This document shows positions 49,479 to 61,947 of a stretch of DNA of 64,000 nucleotides, piece after piece. The stretch is from NCBI GenBank assembly GCA_013399115.1, contig VXAA01006458.1, forward strand, positions 1-64,000, read 5' to 3'. The notes beneath the pieces were generated by a model, which did not search any database, was not told the origin of the DNA, and saw nothing but the letters and a program-made list of their open reading frames with translations. This DNA comes from Anseranas semipalmata. Its lineage: Eukaryota; Chordata; Aves; Anseriformes; Anseranatidae. Each line of letters opens with the position of its first letter. Positions within the stretch are counted from its first letter, which is position 1. The translations under genes and the position numbers were made by a program.

Positions 49479-52321
49479 AATTTATTGATGTAATTAGTGC
49501 TCAAACGTATACATGGGAGGTAGGAGCAGGACATTTAATGTGTGACACTGCATGGAGCTGGTTCCTTTCTCTTTCCTTAGTGCAAGCCGCTGGGTTGCAA
49601 GTAGTTGTCATTTTTTTTTTTTCTCCTTGAATAACTGATTTCTGTAGAATTTACAGGGAAAAGAGGAGGCCGTGTATCTGGACTGTGTTCTGACAAAGCA
49701 ATCTGTGCTGTCTGCAGCGCTCCCAACGACCTGCCAGGAAGCAGTGTTTTGATTTTTATCCATCACATTAATGAATATTCATCAATGTTCTTAAGGTTTA
49801 ATGCTATTTGCCTGGTAGCTAACATATTCTTTCTCTAACCATTTTTAGCCTTTGTGGCTAATAACCCACAGCCCACTCAGCCTACATTACAGGGTGTGTT
49901 TTTTTAATTGTTAATGGATGAAAATTAGGAACCTCAATAGCTCCAGAGCTGGAAGCAGCTCAAAAATGCCTTGTCTTGGTTACTACATGACTGCCTGCTT
50001 TAAAGCCCAAAATAAAACCTTGCCTTTTTGTCTGTCATTCAAACTCCTCATAAAATACCGACAGGAGTGTGCGTCTCCGAAGAGCAGGTGTTCTTCTGAG
50101 AAAAGCTTTCTGTACATTTTTGCAAGCCCAAGTCAGAGCTTGTACGTAGCAGCAGGTTTCAAGAAGGTTGACTTGGTGTTGAAAAGGGGTTGGAAAAGGC
50201 CCTGTGGAAGAGAAGAATGGGTTGGTTTGGTCCAGTCCATGAAGCACCCTGGCTGCAGGAGCGGGATCATGCCCTGATTCAGTAGGAAGACCAAGTAACC
50301 AAACCGCACAGATGAGCATGTGCAGGTCAGGACCGAGCTCCCATGCAAGGCACAAACTGTTGTGCAGCCACCACCACCATCATTTCCCTCTGTGCCGTGG
50401 TCCTGCAAAACCCAAACCTGCAATGCATTCTTTGTTTTCTCCGTGTTGGAGGGGATAGAGGTCTGCAGGTCATTAGTTCTTTGTTTCCCTCCCTCCCCAT
50501 TAACCTTAGGAAAGAAACTGCCCACAGGGTGTCAAGCCCCTCCTAAAACCTCATGGGTGCCAGCAGATGGCTAATGGATTTGCTCTGGTGCTGGCTGCCT
50601 GGGAGCTGTGATGAGAGATTTTGAGGCAGCTGAAATTCCTCCAGTGGCTGCATTTTTCCAAATCCAAGATGCTAAATGTGAAATAAGATTTGGGCTCTCT
50701 GAGAAGGGAGGACCCTCCAGATTGGGCACCGAGCAGTCACACAGCCTGGGATTATCCCACATGAAGACCAAGTAACTATTTCCCATCGTTCTTGGTTTAG
50801 CAGATGATTACATCATGTGCTAAAAATACAGTCAAAAATGATTTCAAGGGTCAGATCCTCAGTTAAGGCTATGTGAGTAAAGCCTGAATCTTCTGCGAGG
50901 TCCTTCTTTTGGGAAGGCAGCGTTTGCTGCTCAAGGCCATGCGAGGGGTGGTGCAGGGTCCCACCACAGCTCTGATGCCAACCTGCCTCCAGTGCTGGCT
51001 CCCCATGCCCAGCAGCTGTTTATTTGGGCGTACAAATATGTAGTCAGATGGAAATGGCTGGCTCCAGGGAAATCGGAGGCTTCTGTCGAAATGTTGGCCT
51101 TTTGTCCAAGTCTCTTCTTAACTTTGTTAGTAAATCCAAGTCATCCATATTTCAACCTTCTGCGTTAACCTTGGCAGTATGCAGCTATTTGTCCTGTCTC
51201 TGAACATCTCAGCGTCTTGTTTCACAGACATAAAACTTGTGGGTGTTTAATACATGGATTTAGAAGTCAAGTATTTAAGTTTCATAAAAAATCTGTGTTT
51301 TGCTGGTTGATTTTTCTCATTGGGATGTTTCTTCGCTGTCCTCATTCCTCATAGCTGGTACTTCCCTTGTATTGTTGACTTTTATCCTCAATGGTCACAC
51401 TTTTGGTGCACCGTTTGGCTGGTCCTTGCTGTAATCTGTCAGGCAAGGCACAGATTGGCATTTCTGGCTCTCTTGCTGCTGCACGTTTACCCTCCTGCTG
51501 CGAGCATCATTCCCAATGCAGGCTTGAGAAATCAGCAAAACCGAACAAACCGACGGTGTGAGTAATGCACTGTGTAGGAACCCACGTAAGCACTGTATAG
51601 GAAAGTCTGAGCTACCGGCACAGTGTGATTTTTATCAGCTGAAATCGCGTCTAGTAAATATTTACTGGAATTCCAAGTAGGGTTTATCTAATTAAAGCCA
51701 AGTAAAACTTTCCGTGAAAAAGAACCACCCAACCGGCAGCTGCCAGTGGATGCTTAGGGATGCATTAAAGAGCAGGCCAGGAGTATGTAGGATATTTTTG
51801 TGCTCTGCAGCTCAGGACTTCTTAAGCTGCATAAGGTCTTAAAGCACTGAGCCTCTCACACTGGGGACCATGTCCCTGGTGCCACCGAGCAGATCCAGCT
51901 GTCCTTGGCTGCAGCATCCCAAAATCTGCCATCCCCTGTGACGGGGCTGGTCTGGCTGCTGGGCCGGCAGGAGTGGCATGGCACAGGGATATCAGCAGGG
52001 ATTTGCACTGGGATTTGCTGGGTTTTGCAGTGGAGGTGGAGGGTCAGGACCTGTCCCACTGTGGGGCTGCGAGCATGGGGACACCAGCGCATCCCCCTGC
52101 CCCCCTGCCCGCTGGGACGGCGTCGGCACAAGGCAAGCAAAGGCGTCTTTTGAATTAGCGCGGTCGTCAAGGTTGCCAGGACTGTAAATGTCAAATCTGA
52201 GCAGAAATATTTGGCATGTAAACCATCTCCGTTCTTCCCCTCTGCGCCGAGCATGTGGGTGGCTCCGATTCCTCCTCCTCTCCACGGGACAGGAGCGCGG
52301 CGCTGCGGGGCGGCTGCTGGA

Positions 52322-52345
52322 GCCTCCTCTCTCCTCTCTCCCCAG
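52322..52345 (+). other. DAAM1: Splice acceptor of DAAM1 exon 2
   Basis: A near-pure pyrimidine tract (CCTCCTCTCTCCTCTCTCCCC) ends in CAG at 52345. A second, weaker acceptor (GGGACAG, ending 52292) lies 53 bases upstream after another pyrimidine-rich stretch and could lengthen the 5' UTR. Confidence 0.85.
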
Positions 52346-52386
52346 GATCTAGTGCCCAGCAGGGAGGGACGCGGAGGATTTCGGCC
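52346..52386 (+). other. DAAM1: DAAM1 5' UTR part of exon 2
   Basis: The 41 bases between the acceptor and the start codon contain no ATG. Because the exon begins with an acceptor, an upstream non-coding exon is required. Confidence 0.8.
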
Positions 52387-52569
52387 ATGGCTCCAAGGAA
52401 GAGGAGCGGTAGGGGGATCTCCTTCATTTTCTGCTGCTTTCGCAGCAGCGACCACCCCGAGATCACGTACCGCCTGCGCAATGACAGCAGCTTCGCCCTG
52501 CAGACCATGGAGCCCGCACTGCCCATGCCACCGGTGGAGGAGCTGGATGTCATGTTCACTGAGCTGGTG
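52387..52569 (+). CDS. DAAM1: DAAM1, first coding exon (residues 1-61)
   Basis: DAAM1 is a diaphanous-related formin. Dishevelled binding relieves its autoinhibition in non-canonical Wnt signalling; it links to Rho and nucleates unbranched actin. The exon encodes 61 residues beginning MAPRKRSGRGISFIFCCF and containing DHPEITYRLRND and MEPALPMPPVEELDVMF, which are diagnostic for DAAM1. DAAM2 has a shorter, divergent N-terminus. The last residues (from about 45) are the start of the GTPase-binding/FH3 region; FH1, FH2 and DAD are encoded beyond the window. The start is supported by GCCATGG context (G at -3 and +4) and by homology. The exon ends after a complete codon (phase 0) at a GTAAGT donor. 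Relative to mammalian DAAM1 as I remember it, there are a few conservative changes, such as serines at 7, 20, 21 and 35. The full protein is about 1,070-1,080 residues, so only about 6% is here. Confidence 0.96.
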
Positions 52570-52577
52570 GTAAGTAG
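52570..52577 (+). other. DAAM1: Splice donor of DAAM1 exon 2
   Basis: GTG|GTAAGTAG follows codon 61. It matches the U1 consensus at all intronic positions from +1 to +6. The intron is phase 0. Confidence 0.93.
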
Positions 52578-52580
52578 AAC

Positions 52581-52619
52581 ACTTTTTCTTTTTTCTTTTT
52601 CTTTTTTTCCCCCTCTTCC
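52581..52619. repeat. T-rich pyrimidine tract just after the donor
   Basis: About 40 bases of T and C, mostly (CTTTTT)n, starting about 10 bases into intron 2. U-rich tracts at this position can bind TIA1 and aid donor use; this role is inferred. Confidence 0.7.
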
Positions 52620-55600
52620 TAGCCTCCCCAGCAAGGACAGGCTTGGTTTTGTGTTTTCAGGCAAGCTTTGATGTGAAGGGAGCATCGGGGGCTGCTGTTG
52701 GGAGTGGTGTTGTGCTGAACCTTGAGCTCTGCTGCTCTCTGAAGTACTGCCAGTTTGGGGTGCTTTCCCTTTCTTGTTGGAAAGCATTGATTTCTCAGAG
52801 CAGGCAGCAGCTGGGGGCTGTTCTGGCTTTGCATGCCCCTGGGGTCCAGGTTGATGCAGTGGTGTCGGAGTTGGAAAAGCAGCTTGTCCCCTGTAGGTGC
52901 AAAGTGTCTTCCCTTGATGGGCTCTCTGCTTTGCAGAGAATCCTTGGTTATGGTCTAAATTGATGTTCGGAGAGTCAGGATAATGTTTCTTTGTCCCTCA
53001 GCACCAAAACTCTGAAAAAGATGGATCAGAAAAATGAAAAATGTTAATTTCCTCTCACATTTCCACATTGCTTGTTGGATGGACCAAAAATACTCCACTT
53101 TGAGTTCGTTCAGCAGTGAAATGGGGTTTCTCCACAGTGTTTTGTTGTGTAGCAGGAGCTAGGAGGTCACAACGTGATGCTGGCCAGTCACACTTCATGG
53201 TATAGCAAGTCCCATCAGGCACCCGGCGATGTGGTTTTGGTGATCCGGGCTGCTTGGGAGCAGGTTTTGCCCAGACGAGACCTCCGCAGGCAATAGGAGA
53301 GTGCAGGCTGGGACACCCATTGCATGGCATACCATAGCAGGGATGAGACACCCCTGCAGCTACAGCACATGTTCTTGCAGCCGTCCAGCAAAATGGTGAC
53401 GGCAGGGTGATTTTTAAGGTGTCCCCCCCAAATTCAGTGGGTGCTTCTCACACAGGATGTACCATGGGGCATTGTTGCATGTGCAGCAAGGTGGGAGCAG
53501 AGCGGCACCGGCGGGGACGAGCTGGACCCAGGCGTGCTCTGGTGTTTCCCTTGGTCTGTGCTGCCAAGGTTTTGCTTTTTTTCCCAGATGTGTGTGAGAA
53601 GGAGGCTGGGAGGCAGCTGCTGCACCAGGAGCAGGGTCAGCAGGAGCTGCGCTGGCTCCCCAGGGGCCTGAAGCCATTTTGGGAGGGCAGGCAGTGCGCC
53701 CTTGCCGTGTTCCTGTGCAAGCAGCTGCAACCCCTTGGTTCCCCCCCCAAAATCAAAGTTTTAGCCGAGTCAGCACCAAGTGGGAAGGAGAGAAAGGCTG
53801 AGTTGATCCCTGCAGGTGCAAGAAGGCAGATTTCCCCAAATGGCATTCTGGGGAGTGAAGATGCAACCCCCTCCCCATTACAACTAGCTCCTTCTTGCTC
53901 TCCATAACCTGTTGGTGCCGGGTATTAAATTTCAGCATTAGCTAAATGGTTTGGAAAGTGTCCCACTGTTTCTGTATAAGCCCACTGTGTAACATTTGGA
54001 AGAGAGACAGAGAAAGCACTCAGAGGCGCGGGCCGAGCTTTATGCCTGCGGACCCCGTGCCACTGAACAACACGGTGGCCCCAGCGCTGCCGGGCCCGTC
54101 ACGCTCGAGCAACAGGGGCAGGGTGGCTTGTGCCCGCTCTGTAGGACTGGGGCTGCCTCAAAAGGGCTCGGTGGTCTCAGTCACTGGGTTGAGGGAAGTC
54201 AAAGGGGCTGGAGGGGACCTGGAGGCTTTGCCAGCTCGGGTTGGTCCTAGGCCAACTCTTCCTTGCGGCTTCGTAGCGACTTTTCTGCACCACTTGTTCC
54301 CGTCAGCCCAGGCTCGGAGAGGCACGCAGGGAGGATTTCGGTCCTGGGTTTGGTCACCCAGGGGGACAGTCCTTCCACAAAGACCAATAACTCGGCAAGG
54401 TCCCTGCTCCGCATACCCAAGGCTGCTGTGAGCAACAAAGGGCAAAATCTCCTTCTTTTTGGAGCCATCCTGCAAAAAATCCTTGGGGCTCTGGGCGATT
54501 TTAAGTGTGCCTGCTCATCTGAGTCCGAAAGCGTCCTCAGTGAGAGAAATCGTGATTGCCCTGGGCCAGTGGCAGAGGATGAGGGCTTGTGCTGCCAAGG
54601 GGCTTAGGACAGCACTTGTGTCTCCAAGGTTAGTTAGAAGCTCAATTTGCTTTCCTCCCATGTGTCTTATGTCCTGCCCTGTATTATATGGACACTTTGG
54701 ATTTTAACTGCTTGACTTTCAGCTTCTGCAGGATAGTTTTGTTTTTATTCTGTGGCTGAGCAAGTGCTTCTCCAGAGGAGCAACTGGGAAACATGCCCCA
54801 TTTGCAGCCTAGGCTGCGGGGATGATGTGCCCCATTCCAGCCAGCGACAGGAGCAGGCAGTGGCTTTCCCCTGGCCCTGAGTGCATGCAAATGCTGTTGC
54901 TGTGGTCAGTGAATGATCACTGTTTCCTCCCGGAGCAACCTTTTCCTTTCCCTTCCTTCCCCCCACCAGGGTTGAATGGGCTTTCGTGGGGGTATTATCA
55001 GGATGTCGCTCAAGCAGGCGCCGGCCCTGTTTGAAAGGTTTCCCTTTGTCCCCTGTCCTGCCGGGGCTCCGGCCAGGCTCAGCCACCCAGGGAGGAGCAG
55101 GTGCTGGCAGGGAGGCGCTGACAAAAGCAGAGCATTTTAGCAGGATTTAGTGATTTGCAGCTCTCTTCGCTGGGATGAGACTTCACAGTTTTGCACATCT
55201 CTTCTCTCATTGCCACCGCTGCATCCTGCAGTCTGAGGTTCAGCAGCACTTGCAGGGCTCGTGCAGCAGTGTGGTACGCCCCAGCAGCATCCATTGGATT
55301 TAGGCAGTTGCTACACCTCCAGCAGCCATCGGCCCTCCATCAGGATGTTTGGCGTGCCGTGGCACCGAATGGCACGGGTACATCCTCGGAGTGACGCCAA
55401 TGCCAGCCCTGGGAGGCAGCGCAGCGGAAACGTCTGCGGCCTGACGAGCTGCCTTCGAACACAGGGAACAAAGCTGTGCCATCTGCCACAGCTTCTTTCA
55501 AGAGGCTCCTGTGTATCCCAGCTAACAATACAGCGTTTCTTCAAAGGCTAAAATCTTGCTTGCATGCTCAGAGAAAGCACTTGCAAAGCTCCGCATAATG

Positions 55601-57130
55601 GTGCCATATGGTGGATCTCGCCATAACAATCCTCTCTATTTTCTGCCAGCAACTAGACTTTCCACCAGATGGGTAAATGACTGATGTCCTTTATATCTGC
55701 TTAACACTCCTTGTCACTCTGAGGCTTTTAATGAAGCGCTGTGTGTGGTGGTGTGCCTCGGCCCCACGGGACGTGCGCTTCACGGCTGGGCGGAGGCACG
55801 GAGGGGCTGAACAGCTAGGCAGGGAAGGTCAGTGCAAGCCTGGGTAGTCCCCGGGAGGGCACAGGACCCCTCGGGTGTGTTTGGAGGGGATGAGGGGTGG
55901 GAAGAGCAGGGCACCTTTGTACATGTGCTTTCCGTCCCTCTTGTTGGATGAGGCAGCCTGTTTGTAACTGGTGTCCATGTTGAGTTACCCATTGCTGTGT
56001 CCACCTTCTTGCCCCATAACCTAGCACTCTTCCCAGTAGGGCAGGTTGCAGTGGTGTCATCATCCTGGCAATGCTCTGGTGGCTCCTCAGACCAGAGCTT
56101 TGCTTGCCCCTGGAGCACAAGGTGCCACCTCTCCCAGGTCTTGCACCTCTCTCCCACCCTGCACCTATCTGTGCCGGTGGAGGGAAGGGCTCAGAGGAGA
56201 TGCTGCTTTGGCCATCCATGGAGACTTGTCCTCCCAAATAACTGGGCTTTTAGGAAATTCCAGTGGCTGGTCCCCATTGGGCTTTCAGACTTTTCACCTC
56301 TGACTCATCTTTAGCAATACAGAAGAAATTTGTGCAGTCTCCACCCAGCCCTGCATCCCACCCATGATGTACAGCAGCCCATTTTCAGTCATGGCCTATA
56401 AAACCAGAGCAGGTATCCTTCCCCGGGTCCCTCCTCCCAGTTTTTAGCAGTCAGGAGGTTTCGGAGACTTGTGGAGGTGACACCAGGAGGCAATGCAGTG
56501 TCCCCAGCCCCCTGAGACATGTCAGATGGCTGATGGTGCAGCGTGTTTGTGACTGCCTTCACAGGGATCTGCTGGAGGGGAGATACTCAAATGTGGTCTA
56601 TACGTGCTGTGATTTATGCCTTCCCCGCCTGCAACATGGAATTCTGCTCCATCACTGTGTGCCAGTTTGTGAAGTGGTAGAAACTTGGGAGGCTGTGGAA
56701 CAAAAGAAGAGTTATTGGTAGTTTACAGTATTTGTTACAGCATTTGTATTTTGCTGTACTTGTGGCAACTGATGCATTTCATCAGAGGCCACAGAGCTGG
56801 TCTCTGGGTGCAGGCTGTTTGTTAGGAGATGGCATGCCTGGTCACAGAGTTGCCTTTGAAATGCTTCAAAGTGGGGGATTTGTCTGTGGCTGATGATGTA
56901 GGGCACTTGGCTGAGATGCTCCAGGTGTAGTTTTATTGCTTCTTTGAATGGAACAGGTGTATGTTCTCTTTGTTTGAACCTGGGCTCTTGCACAGCTTGA
57001 CAAACAGTGCCTGTATGAGCCTGTAAGTATGTATTGAGTGGAAATAGTGTGGAGGTAAAACGCTTTCACAAGTATGGTGCCTTCCCTTCTAGCCCTAGCA
57101 GTCTGCGCTTTTTCAAAACTGCCTTTTCTC

Positions 57131-57152
57131 TTTTTTTTTTTGGGGGGGGGGG
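57131..57152. repeat. T11-G11 double homopolymer
   Basis: Eleven T are followed directly by eleven G. The exact lengths are likely unreliable in the assembly. Confidence 0.85.
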
Positions 57153-59471
57153 TAACATCTACTCCTGCCCAAAGTTCTTCTGAAAGCATCAGGAAGCAGA
57201 TGTGTGGCCTCACCCTTTCCACCTGTCCCATAAAGAAGGCTTTTGGGGAGAGGCAGGAGGAGCCCAACCTGGCCGATCTGCTCTGGCACTGCCTGGCCGC
57301 CTGAGCTCAGTGGGGTGCTGCAAGTGCTCGCGGCGAGCAGCGGTGCCAGGAGCAGCCCGGCCACCCCTGCCAGTGCTGAGCTGCCACAGGGCCAGGGGGT
57401 GCTGCAGTCAGCGCGAGCGTGGAGGCCTGGTGGTAGCGGTGCCCAGGAGGGAATTCATCGCTAGGCTTTACTTAGGAACTTCAGTAATGTGCTTTTCCCT
57501 CCAGTTTCTAATCCATTAAGGAGAATGCGTGAGGTTTTTGGCCTTGCAAAACAACATGGCTTTTAAGGAACAGCTGAGGGATCAACTGCAAAGCAAGGCT
57601 TCGCATTTCATGCTCACAGGTCAGCTGTCCTTTTTTGCTGCCTGGTCTTTTTGCACTGTTAGGGACTTCAGGATTTTGAGAACCACTGAGCGGTGCTGAA
57701 GCCATCTTACGCTATATCCCCACAGAAAACATGCAGTTGGTACTCAGAAAAGATAGGACTGCAATAGCCCTTGTGTCCTGGGCAAAACATCCCTTTCTGC
57801 AGAGCCCACCCAGGGCCAGGTGCAGCACCAGGCTCCTGACCCCATTCCACCTCCATCTCCCATAAGCTCCCCTCCAGCATATGAATCCCGTGTAAGGGGG
57901 AAAGCCAAGTGATTTGGTAATGTCTGCTTTCACGCTCATTCTGTGAGGAGCTGGCCCTGTGCAAAGGGCACGTTGAAGGTGCTGCCGGCTGCTGCTTGTC
58001 AGGAGGGACCAGGCCGGGCCATCAGGGCCTCCCCGGGGTGCCCACTCTCCCCTCAGCCACCCCGCTTGCTCTCAGCACTTCATGGCGTTATGCCTTCACA
58101 CGTAATCCCTTGAACCTGTGTTTTGGCAGGTAAGCATCTGGTATAGACGTCGCACACCTCCTCAGTGAGAAAATAAGGATTTTCTGCCCACACGTGTCCT
58201 ACAGACTTGAGTAAAATAATCCACCAAGGAGCGCTATGTTTCAGCTGACGCGTTCGTGTAATTGCAATATCTGTTACAGCTACAAACCAGTGTGGGGGCT
58301 CGCCTGGCTGTTAAGGCCTCACTGTTCCCAAGCAGTAACTTTATGAAGGAGCTGTGTTACGGCACAATGTGAACCCCAGCTGAAGGCAGAGAGCAAATAA
58401 GAAAACCCTTTGTCTCATTGAGAAGTACAGCTAAAGTGGAAAAATTATATGGTCTACCTGCTAAGTGCTTTCCACGTTGCACTTCATAAAAGAGGAGGCC
58501 ACAACACTGGGAGATGCCTGGATAGCTCGTTTGGTAATGCTTCGGTGACATTAATTGGGGCATTTTGGGTTTTGGTTTGTGCCAGCTCCAAGCATTCCCA
58601 GTAGGAATCACCACAGAGATGCCAGTATAGCTGTCCTGCTCCCTCCTGATCGCGCCGTCACTGAGTGCTGTTGCAGGAGCTGCAATCAGGATTGAACTCC
58701 ACGTGGATTTTGCTTCATTGCCAACCTCAGCGGGAAGCATTCCCACTGGAAAGAGCCCGTCCCTGCCCCGTATCTGCTTGCAGATGGGTAGGAAAGCTGC
58801 CCGTGCCACTGTGGTATCTGCCAAAAGCAGGGTCTGTGCCTTCCTCAATATGCAGCCATGGCCAAGGTCAGGTTGTGTCTCCAAGGCTTTGTGCAGCCCC
58901 GCGCTGCCTGCAGGATCCTGCCTGGGCGCCCGGTGGCTCTGAGTCCTGTCGTATGCAGCATGTGAACCAGTACCTATATTTGAGGGGATTAGCTTCCCTG
59001 AAAACACCCAAAACCAACTGGTTTTATCAGCTGCTTTTCTGTTTGGTTCCTTGCAAGCAAAGCTTTGCAGGGAGGATAAATAGCACATCAGCAATATGAA
59101 GCGGAGTGACATTTCTTTCCCATGAAAAGCATCCCAGGCTTGGCTTGGAGCTTAACTTACAAAAGGTAGTGGTTAAGCAAGAGAAAAATGAGTACGCTTG
59201 TTGTTAGGTTATGTGCTAAAGCTCATCTGCACACCCAGAGAGGAGCTCAGAGGGACAATGGTGGGAGGGGAGCCCAAATAACACCCAGGCCCATCACAGG
59301 GGCTACCAGCCCATCACGGGTTTATTTGCACAAGCTCAGAGGAGCACAGGGGTACAGTGGCAGGCAGGAACTCGTATATACCAGTGCCAGCAACTGGGGA
59401 GACTGGGATCTAGGGGCAGCTACTGGGCAGACCAAATGTCTGAGCCTGGCTGCTGGTGGGGATCCACCTTG

Positions 59472-59538
59472 TACATACGTATATGTATATATATATGTAT
59501 ATATGTGTGTGTGCATATATTTATATATATATATATAC
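59472..59538. repeat. (TA)n/(TG)n compound microsatellite
   Basis: Alternating purine-pyrimidine sequence with TATATG, a (TG)5 core and a long (TA)n end. Confidence 0.92.
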
Positions 59539-60379
59539 AAGCCACAGGTATGCAAGGAGCCCATTTCCGTCTTATGTTGCCCATCAGCATCTGGCTGTAG
59601 TTGGGTCCTGCTTTCCTCAGCTGTACCCTTCAGGTCCTGCATGCAGAGCGGTAAATCTTGGTGAGCTTTCAGGAACGAGTTGGCATGGGGCTCTGCAGCC
59701 ACTAGTTGCCATCCAGCCCCTTTTTGATGCCCTTCCTAGGGCTGAGGAAACCCTGGAGCAGTTTAACCCCAAACCAACCGTGCATAGTACTCGTAAGTAA
59801 ACGTCTGTATTGGGCAGGGGACATCTGAAGCCACACTTGACCCATTGGTTTGACTTCCAACTTCAGTAGCTCTCACAGATTTCAGCAACAGAGGTGGTAT
59901 CTAAAAACTGATTGAAAAGGGAGCTGCTTTTTTGGGTCTATAAATAGGTGGGAAATGCACATCTGAAACTTCCTTGTTATTTGTTTGCCAAGACCATGCT
60001 TTATTGCAGTATGAGGTGCACCCACTGAAGGGCAGTCATACCTAGCTGAGGTTGACTTCAATTTAATCTATTTTAGTGAGCACAGTAACAAATAATGGGC
60101 CAATACATCTTATTTTGTTGTTTTCATGGTTTATGTCCAATTGTGTGGAAAAAGCGCTTTGGCAATCCACCTGCAGGGCTTTAGATCTGAGAGTGCTTGC
60201 TTGTCTGGGTAAAACTGCTTAGATCAACACAGTCCTTGCTATAGAGTGCTTGGTACAATAATTCAAGTTGTACAAGTGTTTAATTAAAATGGGAGAAAGG
60301 TTTTCCAGATGATGTCAGTGAAAAGGTCATAGAAGGCTGAGCTCAAGAAATAAAAAAATATGTATATATGCAGTTATAC

Positions 60380-61070
60380 ATTACAACAACAACAAAAAAA
60401 GATTGAGAAACCTAAGTAGATAATTCTATTTTAAAATACATCGGTATTGGAATATGAACACCTTTAAAATCTAAACTTACTTTAGACTATTAAAATAGTT
60501 AATTAAATGAAATAACATTAAAGCAGTACATGCTGTCTGCATCAGTTAGGTGTTTGAACTGATGGAACACGAACGAGCTGCAGCTGGAGCTTATTGAAAA
60601 GCTAAATCAGATATTGATGGTCATAATCTTTCCTGCAGGAGAAGAAAGGAATGCATATTTTATTTACGTCTGTCCAATGCGTTTAGTTCAATAACTGAAA
60701 GCTGCAAAGCACGATGGATTGGGGTCTTTCCTTTCTAATCTAGGACTAAAAATTAAATGTGGGAGGAGGCTGACTAGGTGTAAGGGCTTTGAAGACATTA
60801 TTCCTTATTGCTGCTGCTGCTCATTCCCTTGCTGTAGGCAGTTTCCTTTCTTCAAATAATTCATTAAATGATAAAGGCAAAATTAATATGAATCTTCTAT
60901 CTGTTATGCTTATTCATTAATAAATATAAATAGTTGATTTTTGGTCATGGTCTATAGTTCCAGGTGCAGGTTGTCATGAATAAATCGAAAATTTATAGTG
61001 ATAACGCTGGCTGGGGTCGGCTTGTCTGGGGGGTTGTTTTTACATTCTCAGGGCACTGTGGCTAGAAAGA
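60380..61070. other. AT-rich block, candidate conserved non-coding element
   Basis: Strongly AT-rich with many TTAATTA and ATTAAA words, free of recognised repeats and free of open frames. The composition resembles deeply conserved intronic enhancers, but it could equally be ordinary AT-rich intron. Confidence 0.25.
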
Positions 61071-61892
61071 TGTATGCTAGAGAGGAGGTATTTTTATTAG
61101 AAATACTAAAACTAAAATACCTCCTTGTTTTAAATAAAAAGCTAAACTAAATTTGCCTGTGTTGAGAATTGTAGTCACCTAAATAACGTTATGGGCAGAG
61201 GAGCTGTGCTGCTGGATGCATTACCTTCAGGCTGTGTTTGAAGGTGGTTATTTGAATGCAGTCATGCTATAGTGGCCACTGATTAGTAAATCTGTTTCTT
61301 GAAGAAAACAACTTAAAAAGAAAATGATGAGATAAGTAGGATGGATTATTGGGCCGAGGCTTTCTGCGTGCCAGTATAAATCACAGCTGGGACCGCCAGT
61401 GTGAATGCAGCAGCCTCCCTGTGAGGCAGCGCGTTCGCACAGCGGAAGAAGATTAGATGAGGTACGGGGGGAAAAATGCTGATTGCTGTTTCCCTTGACA
61501 CTGTAACATTCTTGGATAAATCACATTGATGAACTTGGAGAAGAATGCCTGGAAGAGAGTGAAAAAGCGATATGACCCCAGAGAAAGGAAGCTGATGCAG
61601 ACTTCAACAGGCGATTTTTTTTTTCTTAATTCCCATGCTGTACCAGTTAGTGTCAAATGTTGCCAAAAAGTTCCCAGTTGTTTCTTTCTTTCGCATTTTA
61701 TTTTTTTATTTTTTGAGCAGTCTTGGATCTCTGTATTTATTTGAGGATGCAGGAGACCTTGGCTGTGTGCTGTAGTCCCCTTGGTGTCCTTGCAGCCTTA
61801 TACAGGAGCTTCCAAACTCTGTGCATCTGTCCATCAGGCATTAATTCACTTGCTTTTTGTTATGTTGTTCATTTATTGATCCAGTGATGTCT

Positions 61893-61947
61893 TTCCATAT
61901 ATGCATATATATATATACATATGTGCACACACACATATGTATATGTG
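61893..61947. repeat. (TA)n/(CA)n compound microsatellite
   Basis: TATATGCATATA followed by (TA)n, ACATATGTG, (CA)n and ATATGTATATG. In reverse complement it resembles the microsatellite at 59472. Confidence 0.92.

Larger units (their letters stand above)
18261..52345 (+). other. DAAM1: Presumed DAAM1 intron 1
   Basis: About 34 kb lies between the CpG-island promoter and the acceptor of the first coding exon. No exon with recognisable protein similarity occurs in it on either strand. The first half (to about 31 kb) is CpG-rich with several island-like patches; the second half is more AT-rich. It contains CR1 tails at 26940, 32575, 35478 and 49441, simple repeats, and candidate regulatory stretches listed separately. 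The left boundary is uncertain because exon 1 was not located. Open frames up to about 300 codons (46833-47747) look like chance products of GC-rich sequence. Confidence 0.55.

Noticed and set aside
52387..52569. Assignment of the coding exon to DAAM2
   Set aside because: DAAM2 has a divergent N-terminus lacking the ISFIFCCF and EITYRLRND blocks. The match to DAAM1 is far closer.
58357..59112. 251-codon open frame on the minus strand
   Set aside because: No recognised family, low-complexity composition typical of chance translation, antisense within DAAM1 intron 2, and no promoter or polyadenylation signals noted.
59456..59560. Tyrosine/isoleucine-rich peptide encoded by the microsatellite
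   Set aside because: It is simply the translation of an alternating TA/TG repeat.
61526..61744. Short frame starting MMNLEKNAWKRVKKRYDPRE
   Set aside because: It looks protein-like at first, but I recognise no family and it degrades into a T-rich tract without a splice site. Not strong enough to call a pseudogene.
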